Source of the DNA: Methanobacteriaceae archaeon
GTDB lineage: Archaea; Methanobacteriota; Methanobacteria; Methanobacteriales; Methanobacteriaceae
NCBI GenBank assembly: GCA_013403005.1
Contig: JACBOA010000001.1
Location: 62,001-126,000, forward strand
DNA length: 64,000 nucleotides
Reading direction: 5' to 3'
How positions within the stretch are numbered: the first letter of the stretch is position 1; each line of letters opens with the position of its first letter. A program made the position numbers and the translations under genes. A model generated the notes under the pieces. The model was given only the letters and a program-made list of their open reading frames with translations, was not told the DNA's origin and did not search any database. Below, one piece after another: positions 1 through 12,412 of the stretch.

Positions 1-85
1 GTTCATCATTCTGTTATTTTCAGAGACTGATATAAGTTTTTCAAAAGGTAATGGAAAAATAGATTATGGAATAAGTACAAAAAAT

Positions 86-664
86 ATGGTCATGAAGCAA
101 AAAAGAAAAATTGCCTGGGGGATCACGGGAAGTGGTGAGAAACTGGTTGAAACAGTGGAAATTATGCAGCAGATGAGGGATGAGTACCATAAACAATTCG
201 AGATTAGAGTATTCATTTCTAAAGCAGGAGATCAGGTTTTAAAATATTACAACCTCTCAAACACTCTGGAAACAAAATTTGACAAAACCTGGACTGAAAT
301 AAATTCCAATGCCCCTTTCTTAGCTGGTCAGATTCAACTGGGAAGATACGAATTTCTCCTGGTGGCTCCGGCAACCTCCAATACTGTGGCTAAAATATCC
401 CTGCGCATAGCTGACACCTTACTAACCAACGCAGCTATCATGGGTCAGAAAACAAACACACCCCTTTATATTATGCCCACAGACTTCAGGGAGGGTATTG
501 TTACCACTAAACTCCCCAATGGTAAAGATCTGGAGTTAACCATAACTCGGGAGGATGCAGAGCACGTGGAAAGGGTTGCGGCAATGGAAAGCACTACTGC
601 ATTTGAAAATCCGGAAGAAATTCCAGCCATATTCGAAAAGCACGCACAAATGCTTAAAGATTAA
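86..664 (+). CDS. afpA: Archaeoflavoprotein (AfpA/MJ0208-like flavoprotein)
   Basis: 192-residue flavoprotein-fold protein. It opens with the GITGSGEKL loop typical of FMN-binding flavoproteins of the DfpB/UbiX fold and carries the LLVAPATSNTVAKI segment that lines the flavin site in that superfamily. Family knowledge: archaeoflavoprotein AfpA is an FMN oligomer that takes electrons from ferredoxin, and the related DmrB reduces dihydromethanopterin; which of the two this copy does cannot be told from sequence. A second in-frame ATG lies six bases downstream and no clear ribosome-binding site separates the two starts. The 3' end overlaps the convergent next gene by four bases. Confidence 0.65.
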   Translation: MVMKQKRKIAWGITGSGEKLVETVEIMQQMRDEYHKQFEIRVFISKAGDQVLKYYNLSNTLETKFDKTWTEINSNAPFLAGQIQLGRYEFLLVAPATSNTVAKISLRIADTLLTNAAIMGQKTNTPLYIMPTDFREGIVTTKLPNGKDLELTITREDAEHVERVAAMESTTAFENPEEIPAIFEKHAQMLKD

Positions 665-984
665 ATAAGTTCTCTTCTAAGCTGCAGGGTTGCACTGAAT
701 TTCTTAACGGGCATGCCTTCATCAGTATCATCACTGATGGGGGATATACCTCTGAAATAGTGTTCCACTGCACCGGTATGGTCTATGTCCATGGGAATAG
801 TTTCCATGTCATCCAGTCCCTCGAAGAAATGATAAATTTCCATTATTTTTTCTTCAGGGCCTTTGAAATTAACAATTAAGGCTCCTTCTCTTTTATTTTG
901 GAGGGATATGTATTTATCATCCACATCCAAAGAAATGTCCTTCTTTTTACTCCCACTCACTCTATGAAAAACGATATTTGACAT
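661..984 (-). CDS. Hypothetical protein, 107 aa
   Basis: I do not recognise this protein. It is small, without signal peptide, membrane segment or cysteines. It has alternating charged and hydrophobic stretches and ends in a basic tail (LQLRRELI). On the minus strand the start ATG follows a run of A and G that could serve as ribosome-binding site (GGGGGTAAAA). It converges on the flavoprotein gene with a four-base overlap. Reality rests on its continuous frame and normal codon use. Confidence 0.55.
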   Translation of the reverse strand: MSNIVFHRVSGSKKKDISLDVDDKYISLQNKREGALIVNFKGPEEKIMEIYHFFEGLDDMETIPMDIDHTGAVEHYFRGISPISDDTDEGMPVKKFSATLQLRRELI

Positions 985-1049
985 ATTTTACCCCCAATTT
1001 TTTTACCAATTTTTTTTAAATAGGCTTTGTAGGAATCATTTAGTATGAT

Positions 1050-1093
1050 GGGATCACTATTTTAGTATTATAGCGTAATACTGGAGTGATCCC
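1050..1093. repeat. Nested inverted repeat (large hairpin)
   Basis: Two nested perfect inverted repeats are seen: outer arms GGGATCACT (1050-1058) and AGTGATCCC (1085-1093), inner arms AGTATTA (1064-1070) and TAATACT (1076-1082) with a five-base loop. The stem is broken only by short unpaired bulges. It lies between the promoter side of the minus-strand hypothetical gene and the transposase remnant, so it could be an end of the decayed element, an operator or an RNA hairpin. Confidence 0.6.
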
Positions 1094-1261
1094 CATGCGT
1101 GATTTTAACCTAACGAACTTATAAAATTTACTTACAACCGCGTTTAAAGTGGCTGAAATGACCATACCTACTTATTCGTGCGAAATCTTCAAAGCATAAT
1201 TTTACACAAAACACCAAATATGGCTTTATATGTTTAATGAAACCTTTGAGGCTGAAATACC

Positions 1262-2087
1262 GTGAAATTTGTTCAAAATTGTGCAATTAATGCCCCAAAT
1301 AATACAGGAAACACTTGGCTTAAAAAAGAGATTCCCTCCTTCACCACATTTCAAAAATTCTTCAAGCGTTTCGGATCCCTATTTTCTTCGATTAAAATGC
1401 TAAGTTAAACAGTTGAATTATTTGATGTAAATGAACCATGGGTGGCTGTAGATGGAACTGGCCACTCCGAAGACCAAGCCAGCATATATATTACGCTAAA
1501 AAAAATCGAAAAAAGAAAAGAAAAAAGGATAAAAAGCTACACTAAAAACCAAATATTAATAGAAACCCAAAAATACACAAGCATATATATTTGCTCAAAA
1601 AGTAGCCAGAAGGTCCTAAAAATTGATTCAAAAAGATGTAAATACAACTATATTATGAAAAACAAAAACAATATAGAAAACAATCAGGGATTCAGATTAG
1701 AAGAGTATTCGACAGTTAAAAAGAATACACACACCTCTTAAAGGAAGAATACAAAATAGCATCCAAGCATGGCACTGGCCAAAAAAACGGATCAAAAAAA
1801 GGTATAATATCGATTAAGCATGCAATCATATAGCATTAAAAAAAAAATGATAGCATCTAAGGAGCATTGTAGAAACAGTGATTTCAGTTTTAAAAAGATT
1901 ATTTGGAGTTAAAAACAATAGCCGAAGTGATATTTTAAGAAACAAAGAAATCAAACTACTAAATATATGTTATAAACCTACATCGCTACGTGAAACACTT
2001 ATTGTTCAAATTCTAAAAAGGATTTCTACAGAGAAAAATTTTTTAAAAAATTTTTTTTCCAATTATTCTATGACGAACTGTTCGTAG
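1262..2087 (+). pseudogene. Degenerate DDE transposase (IS4/IS5-type) remnant
   Basis: Pieces of one transposase lie in order but in different frames. From 1262 the frame reads through a KFFKRFGSLFSS segment, a stop near 1405, then NEPWVAVDGTGHSEDQAS, the first catalytic-Asp region of this transposase family in methanogens. After about 1500 similarity fades into lysine-rich, AT-rich sequence. From 1860 another frame reads RSIVETVISVLKRLFG and continues with NSRSDILRNKEIKL, matching the conserved C-terminal YHRRSxVET-type region with the catalytic Glu. Internal stops, at least one frameshift and loss of the middle show it is dead. Extra A/T in the middle fits long neutral decay. No clean terminal inverted repeats or target duplication were found, so the element limits are approximate. 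Confidence 0.75.
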
Positions 2088-2169
2088 TTAACTATATTAT
2101 TATGTGCTAACAATATCATTAATACTAATTAATACTAAATTTTTATCTAACATAAAGGAGGTGAAAAAC

Positions 2170-4014
2170 TTGAAAAAACAAATAATGCTTTTAACAATCA
2201 CCCTACTTACTGTTCTGATTTCGTTTTCAGCAGTCAATGCAGCAGATACTTATGTAAATGGATCTGTGGCCACTTCTGGAGACGGGAGCTCATGGGCCCA
2301 AGCATTTAAGACCCTAAGTGAAGGTTATACTGGTGTGACAGATGGTAATAAGATCAACATAGCACCCGGTATATACTCAGGATCCGGAAATACACCTATT
2401 CACATAAATAAAGACATTACAATCCAGGGAGCAGGACAGGATAAAACCATTATCGATTGTGAGAATATTGGAGGAGCATTTACTGTTGCTACTGGTAAAA
2501 CAGTTACATTCAACGATCTAACCATTAAAAACTCAAATTCATTTGCCGGTTCTATTAACATCAACCAAAATGGTAACATTAACGTCAATAGATGTACTTT
2601 CACTGAGAACTCGGGATTAGTGGGCAGTGCTATCTATAATAACTATGGTTATGCTACTTTAACAGACTCTACTTTCACAAGTAACACTGCACAAGGTGGT
2701 GGTGGAGCTATCCATAACAATGCAGGTCATTTGACAGTAAACCGTTGTATTTTCACAGATAATATTGCAAATGGTTGTGGTGGAGCTATCTATAACTTTG
2801 GTGGTTTCAACGATCAAGGTACTTTAAGCGTCACCGAATCCAGTTTTACGGGTAACACTGCAGGATCAACACAATCAGGTGGTGCTATATACACTTACCA
2901 TGGTACTTCAACTGTGAGTGGTTCCACATTTACGGGTAACACTGCAGGCTTCGGAGGTGCTATCTCCACTCACCTTGGTACTTCAACTGTGAGTGGTTCC
3001 ACATTTACGGGTAACACTGCAGGCTCCGGAGGTGCTATCTACAACGAATTACGTGCTTTGACTGTGACCAATAGTAATTTCATCGGCAACAGTGCAAATG
3101 GCGACGGTGGAACCATATACAACAGTTATGGTACTTTAATTGTAAGCAGTTCCACATTTACAGGTAACAATGCCGGAACAACACAAGGTGGTGGAGCAGT
3201 CTTTAACTGGGGTACTGCTACCATAACTCATAGTATCTTCACAAGTAACACGGCAATGTATGGTGGTGCTATTTATAATCGACCTCAATCTACCTCAGAA
3301 GGGACTTTGACCGTCAGTGGTTGTAATATCGCAAGTAACACCGCATCCCAAGGTGGAGCGTTCTATAACTGGGGACCGTTGACTGCTCATTACAACCGAA
3401 TTATAGGCAACACCGCAACCGACCTCACCGATGGTAGCAATGCAATCCACAATGCATGGTCTGGAGTCATCCAAGGAGAGCATAATTGGTGGGGCTCAGA
3501 TAAAGATCCTAAAACCATTCCAAACCTAATTGCAGCAACAGATGGTTCTGATGTTAACGTTGATGTTGCTCCATGGCTTGAACTGAATATATACTCTGAC
3601 CCATCTACTATTTACACTGGACAGAGCTCAAAAATCACTGCCAATGTTTACATGGATTCTGATAATGTGGATCACAGTCAAGACGCAGAAAAATTCTTTA
3701 GTGGACCAGAACTTACATTTACCACCAATTTGGGAAATATTGGAAGCAAAACTATCACAGTGCCATGGGCTCTGGGATTAGTCACAACCTTTTTAAGAGG
3801 TGACGAAGGACCTGGAATAGCCACATTAACCGCAATGGATGGTTATATAGTTTCCACTACAGTAAAAATTCTACAAGCTCCTAATGTAAGCGCAGCGTCA
3901 GCAATATCAAGCAAAACCATAGCCATGCAAAAAACCGGCACACCTATGGCAGGAATAGTTTTAGCCATTCTGATGGTACTGGGTGGAGTTATCAGCACAC
4001 GAAAAAACCAATAA
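2170..4014 (+). CDS. Adhesin-like surface protein with beta-helix repeats
   Basis: The start is TTG at 2170, because the strong ribosome-binding site AAAGGAGGTG ends a few bases before it and a signal peptide follows directly (KKQIMLLTITLLTVLISFSA, cleaved near VNA-AD); the frame is open further upstream but without signals. The roughly 614-residue product has a right-handed beta-helix body made of repeated SxFTGNTAxxGGAIYN units (about residues 90-430), like polymorphic membrane protein and adhesin-like proteins of methanogens. An Ig-like segment follows (residues 480-570). The C-terminus is a TGTP motif (589-592), a hydrophobic stretch and the basic tail STRKNQ, a likely membrane or sortase anchor. 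Role inferred: cell-surface attachment. A 75-bp tandem duplication lies inside the gene. Confidence 0.8.
   Translation: MKKQIMLLTITLLTVLISFSAVNAADTYVNGSVATSGDGSSWAQAFKTLSEGYTGVTDGNKINIAPGIYSGSGNTPIHINKDITIQGAGQDKTIIDCENIGGAFTVATGKTVTFNDLTIKNSNSFAGSININQNGNINVNRCTFTENSGLVGSAIYNNYGYATLTDSTFTSNTAQGGGGAIHNNAGHLTVNRCIFTDNIANGCGGAIYNFGGFNDQGTLSVTESSFTGNTAGSTQSGGAIYTYHGTSTVSGSTFTGNTAGFGGAISTHLGTSTVSGSTFTGNTAGSGGAIYNELRALTVTNSNFIGNSANGDGGTIYNSYGTLIVSSSTFTGNNAGTTQGGGAVFNWGTATITHSIFTSNTAMYGGAIYNRPQSTSEGTLTVSGCNIASNTASQGGAFYNWGPLTAHYNRIIGNTATDLTDGSNAIHNAWSGVIQGEHNWWGSDKDPKTIPNLIAATDGSDVNVDVAPWLELNIYSDPSTIYTGQSSKITANVYMDSDNVDHSQDAEKFFSGPELTFTTNLGNIGSKTITVPWALGLVTTFLRGDEGPGIATLTAMDGYIVSTTVKILQAPNVSAASAISSKTIAMQKTGTPMAGIVLAILMVLGGVISTRKNQ
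2901..3050 (+). repeat. 75-bp tandem duplication within adhesin gene
   Basis: Copy 1 (2901-2975) and copy 2 (2976-3050) have the same first 50 bases and differ only in the last 25. Each encodes one 25-residue beta-helix coil with GGAI. The near identity suggests recent duplication by slippage or recombination. Confidence 0.8.
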
Positions 4015-4035
4015 AAGAGATTTTATCCCACATTT

Positions 4036-4050
4036 CTTTTTTTTTATTTT
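4036..4050 (+). terminator. T-rich terminator after adhesin gene
   Basis: A run of nine T residues (4037-4045) within a T-rich stretch begins about 20 bases after the stop codon, the usual form of archaeal intrinsic termination. It sits between two convergent genes. Confidence 0.5.
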
Positions 4051-4161
4051 GATGAAGTTTTTAGATTTTTTTCAGATAAAAGTTTAGCATAAGGTGGGTT
4101 TTTCCATTTAAAAAATATCTATGGTCTTTAAAAATAAAATAAAGCTTTAATGGTTATTTTT

Positions 4162-4650
4162 CTAGAATTTATAGCCAATATCTCTTAAAAATTTCTTTCT
4201 CCAAGTAACATCTTCTTCCGTTTCAATATCTTTAGGTTTGAAACCATCAATTACTCCAATTATGCCTCTTCCCTGTTGGGATTCTACTATTAGAACTTGA
4301 ACTGGATTGGCAGTTGCACAAAAGAGGTTAACTACTTCTGGAACATTCCGGATACTTTGGGTTAAGTTGATGGGGAATGCATTGCGAAGGAAAATCAGAA
4401 AGCTGTGGCCGCAGGCCATCTCTAACATTTTTTCTGCAGCTAACTTTTCCAGTTCCACGTTATTACCAGCAGTTCTCACTTTACAGTCACCTGAAGCCTC
4501 TCCAAATGCTAATCCGAACTCTGCTTGGGGCACGGTATTAACAATGGCCTCATAAAGATCTTCAACTGTCTTTATGAAGTGGCTCTGACCCAATATAAGA
4601 TTACAATCTTCAGGTGCTTCCAATTTAACCGATAAAATATCAAGTTTCAT
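4162..4650 (-). CDS. Adenosine-specific kinase family protein (DUF355)
   Basis: About 162 residues, the usual length of the archaeal family PF04008. Recognised by the ordered segments KLEAPEDCNLILGQSHFIKT, FGLAFGEASGDC, GHSFLIFLRNAFPINL and ATANPVQVL. The family is annotated as adenosine-specific kinase from work on a Pyrobaculum homologue; the physiological substrate in methanogens is not established. I chose the ATG three codons inside the longest frame (MKLDIL) because GTGAT lies just before it. The gene stands alone, convergent with the adhesin and divergent from the HTH-cupin regulator. Confidence 0.75.
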   Translation of the reverse strand: MKLDILSVKLEAPEDCNLILGQSHFIKTVEDLYEAIVNTVPQAEFGLAFGEASGDCKVRTAGNNVELEKLAAEKMLEMACGHSFLIFLRNAFPINLTQSIRNVPEVVNLFCATANPVQVLIVESQQGRGIIGVIDGFKPKDIETEEDVTWRKKFLRDIGYKF

Positions 4651-5009
4651 ATTAATCACTTTGAATTCCTTTATTTGTCTAAATTTTCTTAAAAATTTGA
4701 ATAATTTTGTGGACGTTTGGAAATGTTTATTATATTAGGGGGTCATTATTAGTTAGCTTAACTATCGATTGTTTCTCGAGCATTAATGGTGGTAATTTAT
4801 TTATAGTAGCACAATTTAATTGTCATTAACAATCATTATAAAATGATACAAATCATTACCTCAAAAATTATTATATAGAATTGGAGTCAGATCACATACC
4901 TAGAATTAGATTTAAGATCTGATAATCCTGTTTGTTTTATAAACCATGGCTATCCAGCCAAGGGCTTGACTAAAAAAGGTTTAACCATGTTGATTGTGAG
5001 GTTTTAGTT
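4651..5009. other. Divergent intergenic region, 359 bp
   Basis: AT-rich region between the start of the kinase-family gene and the start of the HTH-cupin gene. A TATA-like stretch (TTATTATATAGAA, about 4868-4880) could drive the plus-strand regulator with a leader of about 100 bases. A short inverted pair CAGATC (4888-4893) and GATCTG (4916-4921) lies just downstream of it. No open frame of interest is seen. Confidence 0.4.
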
Positions 5010-5564
5010 ATGAAAGAGAAGATGAAGGAAATAGGGCTGCGTATTATGGAGCTTAGAGAGCTTTCAGATATCAGTGTTCAGGATATGGCGAACTACCTTG
5101 AAATCCCTCTGCAAACCTATCAGGAATATGAAGAAGGTAAAGCAGACATTCCTGCCAGTATCCTGTTTGAAATCGCTCAAAAGCTGGAAGTAGACATGGG
5201 ACTGCTTCTTACTGGGGAAGAGACCAGAATGCACATTTTCAGCGTGACCAGAAAGGGGAAAGGAGTTGAAGTGGGCCGTAGAAAACAGTACCAATATGAG
5301 AATCTGGCTGAAAAATTCATCCACAAAAAAGCTGAACCCTTTATTGTAACTGTGGAACCCAAAAAAGGTGCTAATAAACCTACAACAAACTCTCATCCGG
5401 GACAGGAATTCAACTATATTTTAGAGGGGGTACTGAAAATTTACATCCATGACAATGAGATCATACTCCATGAAGGGGATTCAATCTTCTTTGATTCATC
5501 CTATGAACATGCCATGGAAGCCCTGGAAAACAAACCAGCCAAATTCCTGGCCATTGTAATGTAG
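5010..5564 (+). CDS. HTH-XRE regulator with C-terminal cupin domain
   Basis: 184 residues in two domains. Residues 6-62 form a Cro/CI-type helix-turn-helix (DMANYLEIPLQTYQEYEEG is the recognition part). Residues 110-184 form a small cupin barrel with the HPGQEFNYILEG and EGDSIFFDSSYEHAM motifs. Proteins of this build usually bind a small ligand in the cupin and control a neighbouring metabolic operon. The next genes downstream are an acyl-CoA ligase and vorCBA, so control of acid activation or 2-oxoacid metabolism is the natural inference. The gene ends about 120 bases before the ligase, so co-transcription is possible. Confidence 0.85.
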   Translation: MKEKMKEIGLRIMELRELSDISVQDMANYLEIPLQTYQEYEEGKADIPASILFEIAQKLEVDMGLLLTGEETRMHIFSVTRKGKGVEVGRRKQYQYENLAEKFIHKKAEPFIVTVEPKKGANKPTTNSHPGQEFNYILEGVLKIYIHDNEIILHEGDSIFFDSSYEHAMEALENKPAKFLAIVM

Positions 5565-5684
5565 GACCTATTCATGTGATGGGAACTAATTATAACAGCG
5601 AATCAGGATTAAAAAGAAAAAATGCAGTTTAGTTAAAATAAAATTATTAGGTTTTATTTAAAATTAAGTTAATCGGTGATTAAT

Positions 5685-7352
<1,668 letters not shown>

Positions 7353-7532
7353 ATTGATAATAGATATTCCAGTCCATGTCAGTCCATGTAATTGTTCATC
7401 TATAATTAGAGAAATTAATTAGAGAATTTGAATAATTTAATGAACTGATCTGATAAAAAACCATAATAAACAACCATTGATAAAATTTACTAGGATTCTA
7501 AGAGATTAAGAATTAAAGGATGAAGATGGATC

Positions 7533-7846
7533 ATGACGAGTAGGAAGAAAGAACCTTATCCTGTTTTCAACGAACTTGAATGTAAAGCATGCGAAAGATG
7601 CGTAATTGCCTGCCGTGAAGGTGTCCTCAAGATGAGTGAAGACATAAATGAACGTGGTTATCACTATCCAGTCTACCAAGGGAAAGGATGTACTGGTTGC
7701 GCAGACTGCTACTACACTTGTCCTGAGCCCCTGGCTGTGGAAGTTCACATACCTCGCAAAGTTAAGGGTAAAAGCCAGAGTAAAAATATAGCCGTTGTAA
7801 ATGAAGATTCATTTGAGAAGGAAGGTCCTGCTGAGGAGGAAGATGG

Positions 7847-7850
<4 letters not shown>
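7533..7850 (+). CDS. vorC: 2-oxoisovalerate:ferredoxin oxidoreductase, ferredoxin-like subunit
   Basis: 105-residue polyferredoxin subunit. Two CxxCxxCxxxC clusters (ECKACERCVIAC, and GCTGCADCYYTC) would bind two [4Fe-4S] centres that pass electrons between the thiamine diphosphate enzyme and external ferredoxin. The gene overlaps vorB by four bases (ATGA type), so it is translationally coupled, and the order delta, alpha, beta-gamma matches vorCBA of Methanothermobacter. An acidic tail of about 30 residues beyond the second cluster is unremarkable. Confidence 0.85.
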
Positions 7851-8901
<1,051 letters not shown>

Positions 8902-8905
<4 letters not shown>

Positions 8906-10392
8906 TGGCAGAAGACAAGATAATGGTCCCAATGAAGAATAACTCCCTGGATGAGAAAATCATAAAAAAACCCAGATCCATACTTGATGAATATCCCCGC
9001 AAAGGGGGAAGCGCACCAACTGCCACCCATTACTGCCCGGGATGTGGCCACGGAATACTACACAAACTCATTGGGGAGGCCATAGATGATCTGGGAATAC
9101 AGGACCGCACTGTAATGACCAGTCCAGTGGGCTGTGCCGTGTTTGCCTATTACTACTTTGACTGTGGCCATGTGCAAGTAGCTCATGGAAGAGCCCCAGC
9201 AGTGGGAACGGGTCTATCAAGGGCGGAAGATGATGCTGTTGTAATTCTTTACCAGGGGGATGGTGACCTGGCATCAATAGGATTAAACGAAACCATACAG
9301 GCTGCAAACCGCGGAGAAAAAATGGCAGTGTTCTTTGTTAACAACACAGTCTATGGTATGACTGGAGGGCAGATGGCACCCACCACCCTGGTGGGAGAAG
9401 TCACTGTAACCTGCCAGGGAGGCAGAGACCCCAGGTATGCAGGATATCCCCTGCACATGTCTGAACTATTAAACAACCTGGATGCACCAGTTTTCATTGA
9501 AAGAGTTTCTGTCTCTGATCCCAAACACATTCGCAAAGCAAAAATAGCCGTGAAGAAGGCACTGGAAGTTCAGAGGGATGGTAAAGGATATGCATTTGTG
9601 GAGGTGCTCTCACCATGCCCCACCAACCTCCGGACAGATGCTAAAGGTTCAGAAGACTTCGTAAACAATGAAATGTGCAAAGAATTCCCATTAAAGAATT
9701 TCAGAGACAGAAGAAAAGAGGTTGAACCTCTATGCCGGGATAAAAGTGATTTTTCACAGGAATCTCTGGATAAAATCTTTGAAGTAAGAGAAGACACTTC
9801 CTGGGCAGCCAAAGATGATCCCTCATTTGAAAGGAAGGTGGTACGTATAGCTGGTTTCGGAGGTCAGGGAGTATTAAGCATGGGACTCACCCTGGCTCAG
9901 GCAGCCTGTAATGATCAGAGGCACGTTTCCTGGTATCCTTCCTACGGACCAGAACAGCGAGGCGGAACCTCGGATTGTACTGTGGTCATTTCAGGAGAAA
10001 CTATTGGATCACCTGTTCTTCAGACATCAGACATTTTGGTGGCATTAAACAGGCCTTCACTGGAGAAATTCGCCACTCAGGTGAGGGCAAATGGTTTGAT
10101 CCTGTATGATGAGCGCATGATTCAGTTTAAAGATCCTGAAACTTTAATTCCTGATGGTTTAAAGGCCATTGCTGTGCCAGCTAGAAAAATGGCCAAGGCA
10201 CATGGAGTGCCAAGGGCAGCTAACACTGTGATGTTAGGGGTTTTGATGGCCATGGGAGTAACCAATTTACCTGAAAAGGTATTCAAAGAGGCAGTGGAAC
10301 ACACTTTCCACAGGAAACCAAACTTAATTCCTGTAAATCTTGAAATACTGGAAGCAGGTGCCCAGTGGGCACGGGAAAACCTTAAATTATAA
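8902..10392 (+). CDS. vorA: 2-oxoisovalerate:ferredoxin oxidoreductase, fused beta-gamma subunit
   Basis: 496 residues with two domains that are separate proteins in most relatives. Residues 40-300 are the thiamine diphosphate beta domain: HYCPGCGHG (43-51), the diphosphate/Mg motif GDGDLASIGLNE starting at 120, and NNTVYGMTGGQ. Residues 313-495 are the gamma domain: RIAGFGGQGVLS and YPSYGPEQRGGTSDC. The fusion is the known arrangement of VorA in Methanobacteriales. ATG codons at 8902 and 8905 are adjacent; the first gives the four-base overlap with vorB. A T-rich terminator follows. Confidence 0.85.
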
Positions 10393-10424
10393 TTTTTTTT
10401 CTATTTCTTTATTCTTTTTTTTAT
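10393..10424 (+). terminator. T-rich terminator after vorA
   Basis: Three T-runs (eight or more T at 10393-10400 and again near 10415-10422) begin at the stop codon of vorA. They separate the vor genes from the next oxidoreductase pair. Confidence 0.55.
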
Positions 10425-10618
10425 CTATTGGGGGGCTGATCTTATGGACAGGAATGATTAAAGTGTTATTTTTAGACTGTTATAAATCTAGAATATATCA
10501 ATAAACTATCAATAAACTCAAATTTTAAGTGAACCAAAGATCATAAATAAATATGTTATAATTCATTTAGGAGGATTATAGATTACATAAAGGGGATTAT
10601 AATTATGGGGGTAAATAA

Positions 10619-12412
10619 ATGACTGTTTTATCAAAAAAAGATGACATTTCTCTGGTTTTGTGTGGAGAAGCAGGTCAGGGTATCCAGACTGTGGAATCCA
10701 TACTGGCCCAGACCATTAAACAGAGTGGTTACCATATTTTCTCCACCAAAGAATACATGTCCAGGGTCAGGGGAGGTCAGAACTCCACAGAAATCAGAGT
10801 ATCGTCCCACAGAGTCGCCTCTTACCTACACCGCATTGACATACTATTGGCATTGAGTTCCGGAGCTTTAAAACATCTTAAAGATAGAATATCCAATGAT
10901 ACCATTATATTAGGAGATCCTGAACATCTCAAAGCAGCAAAAAAGGACTTTTTAAGGAAAAACATAAATGAACAGGCCATTATTCAGATTCCTCTTATGG
11001 ATACTGCCCAGGAAATTGGAGGACTAATATTTGCCAATGTAATAGCTGCAGGAGTCCTTTCATGCATTCTGAACATTCCTCAAGAAATATTTAACGGCAT
11101 TATCACTGACATGTTCGCAAGAAAGGGTTCAAAAATCCTTGAAAACGATTTAAAGGCAGCAGAGGCAGGTTACCAGATCGGTGTGGAATTAAAAGAATCT
11201 CAGGCAGAGAACATTAAACTTCCACTCACCGGCAAGTCAGAAGTTGGTGATGAACTCTTAATGAACGGAACTGACGCCGTAGGATTCGGTTGCCTGGCAG
11301 GTGGTTGCAGATTCATGGCATCCTACCCCATGACTCCTTCCACCCCTTTACAGGTTTTCCTGGCCAGCTGTTCCCATGAATTTGAACTGGTCTATGAACA
11401 GGCAGAAGATGAAATAGCTGCAATTAACATGGCCCTGGGAGCATCATTTGCAGGTGCCAGAAGCATGGTAGCCACCTCTGGAAGTGGATTTGCCCTTATG
11501 GAAGAAGGCGTAGGATTGGCGGGGATGATTGAAACTCCAGTAGTTATCTACATCGGCCAAAGACCAGGACCTGCAGTGGGACTGCCCACCCGCACCAGCC
11601 AGGAGGATTTGAATCTGGCACTCTATTCCGGTCCAGGAGAGTTTCCCAGAATCATCTTCGCACCCGGAAAACTGGAAGATGCATTCATATTAACTCAAAG
11701 AGCTTTTAATCTAGCTGAAAAATATCAGATACCTGTTTTCATCCTTTCAGACCAGTACTTCGCTGATTGCTATTATAACATCCCATCCTTACCATTGGAA
11801 GATGTAGTTAATGAAGATTATCTGGTTAAAACCACTCCCGGATACCAGAGATACTTAATTACTCATGATGGGGTCACACCCCGCGGAATACCTGGATATG
11901 GAGAGGGATTGGTGGTGGTAGACTCGGACGAGCATGATGAAGAAGGACATATCACCGAAGACCTGGAAATAAGGACACAGATGGTGAATAAAAGGATGAA
12001 AAAAATGGATGGGATAAGGGAGGATGCTATTATTCCGGAACTGGTTGGAGATGAAGATTACCATAAACTGATTATAGGATGGGGATCCACCTACTGGCCC
12101 ATAAGGGAGGCTCTGGAAAATATAAAAATGGAAAATTCAGACCAGAAGATGAGTTTCCTTCATTTTAAGCAAGTTTATCCTTTCCACAAAAGAGTGTCCC
12201 CATATTTTGAAAAAGCCGAAGACGTGATTATTTTCGAGAACAATGCCCAGGGACAAATGGCCAACCTCATAAAACTAGAAACTGGATTCGAGATACATGA
12301 AAAAGTTTTGAAATATAATGGCATGCCCTTCTCTGTGGAAGAAGTTGAATATAACCTTAAAAAATTCATAAGCTTCAATAATAATCTTTCTGGCATTAGG
12401 GGAGGGGTATAA
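10619..12412 (+). CDS. 2-oxoacid:acceptor oxidoreductase, fused gamma-alpha subunit
   Basis: 597 residues. Residues 10-195 are a gamma domain (GEAGQGIQTVES, then TKEYMSRVRGGQNSTEI), and residues 210-590 an alpha domain (YPMTPSTPLQVFL, YEQAEDEIAAINMALGASFAG, TRTSQEDL). This gamma-alpha fusion with a separate beta subunit and no ferredoxin subunit is the two-subunit type often labelled KorA/KorB in bacteria. Substrate is uncertain: 2-oxoglutarate or another 2-oxoacid. A GGGGG ribosome-binding site precedes the ATG. The stop codon abuts the start of the beta gene. Confidence 0.8.
   Translation: MTVLSKKDDISLVLCGEAGQGIQTVESILAQTIKQSGYHIFSTKEYMSRVRGGQNSTEIRVSSHRVASYLHRIDILLALSSGALKHLKDRISNDTIILGDPEHLKAAKKDFLRKNINEQAIIQIPLMDTAQEIGGLIFANVIAAGVLSCILNIPQEIFNGIITDMFARKGSKILENDLKAAEAGYQIGVELKESQAENIKLPLTGKSEVGDELLMNGTDAVGFGCLAGGCRFMASYPMTPSTPLQVFLASCSHEFELVYEQAEDEIAAINMALGASFAGARSMVATSGSGFALMEEGVGLAGMIETPVVIYIGQRPGPAVGLPTRTSQEDLNLALYSGPGEFPRIIFAPGKLEDAFILTQRAFNLAEKYQIPVFILSDQYFADCYYNIPSLPLEDVVNEDYLVKTTPGYQRYLITHDGVTPRGIPGYGEGLVVVDSDEHDEEGHITEDLEIRTQMVNKRMKKMDGIREDAIIPELVGDEDYHKLIIGWGSTYWPIREALENIKMENSDQKMSFLHFKQVYPFHKRVSPYFEKAEDVIIFENNAQGQMANLIKLETGFEIHEKVLKYNGMPFSVEEVEYNLKKFISFNNNLSGIRGGV

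Noticed and set aside
2690..3350. Regular repeats in the adhesin gene taken for a CRISPR array
   Set aside because: Repeats are in frame, of uneven length and encode beta-helix coils; there are no constant repeats with unique spacers and no cas genes in the window.
4888..4921. CAGATC...GATCTG as an operator of the HTH-cupin gene
   Set aside because: Six-base arms 22 bases apart occur often by chance in 359 bases of AT-rich DNA; mentioned in the region entry only.
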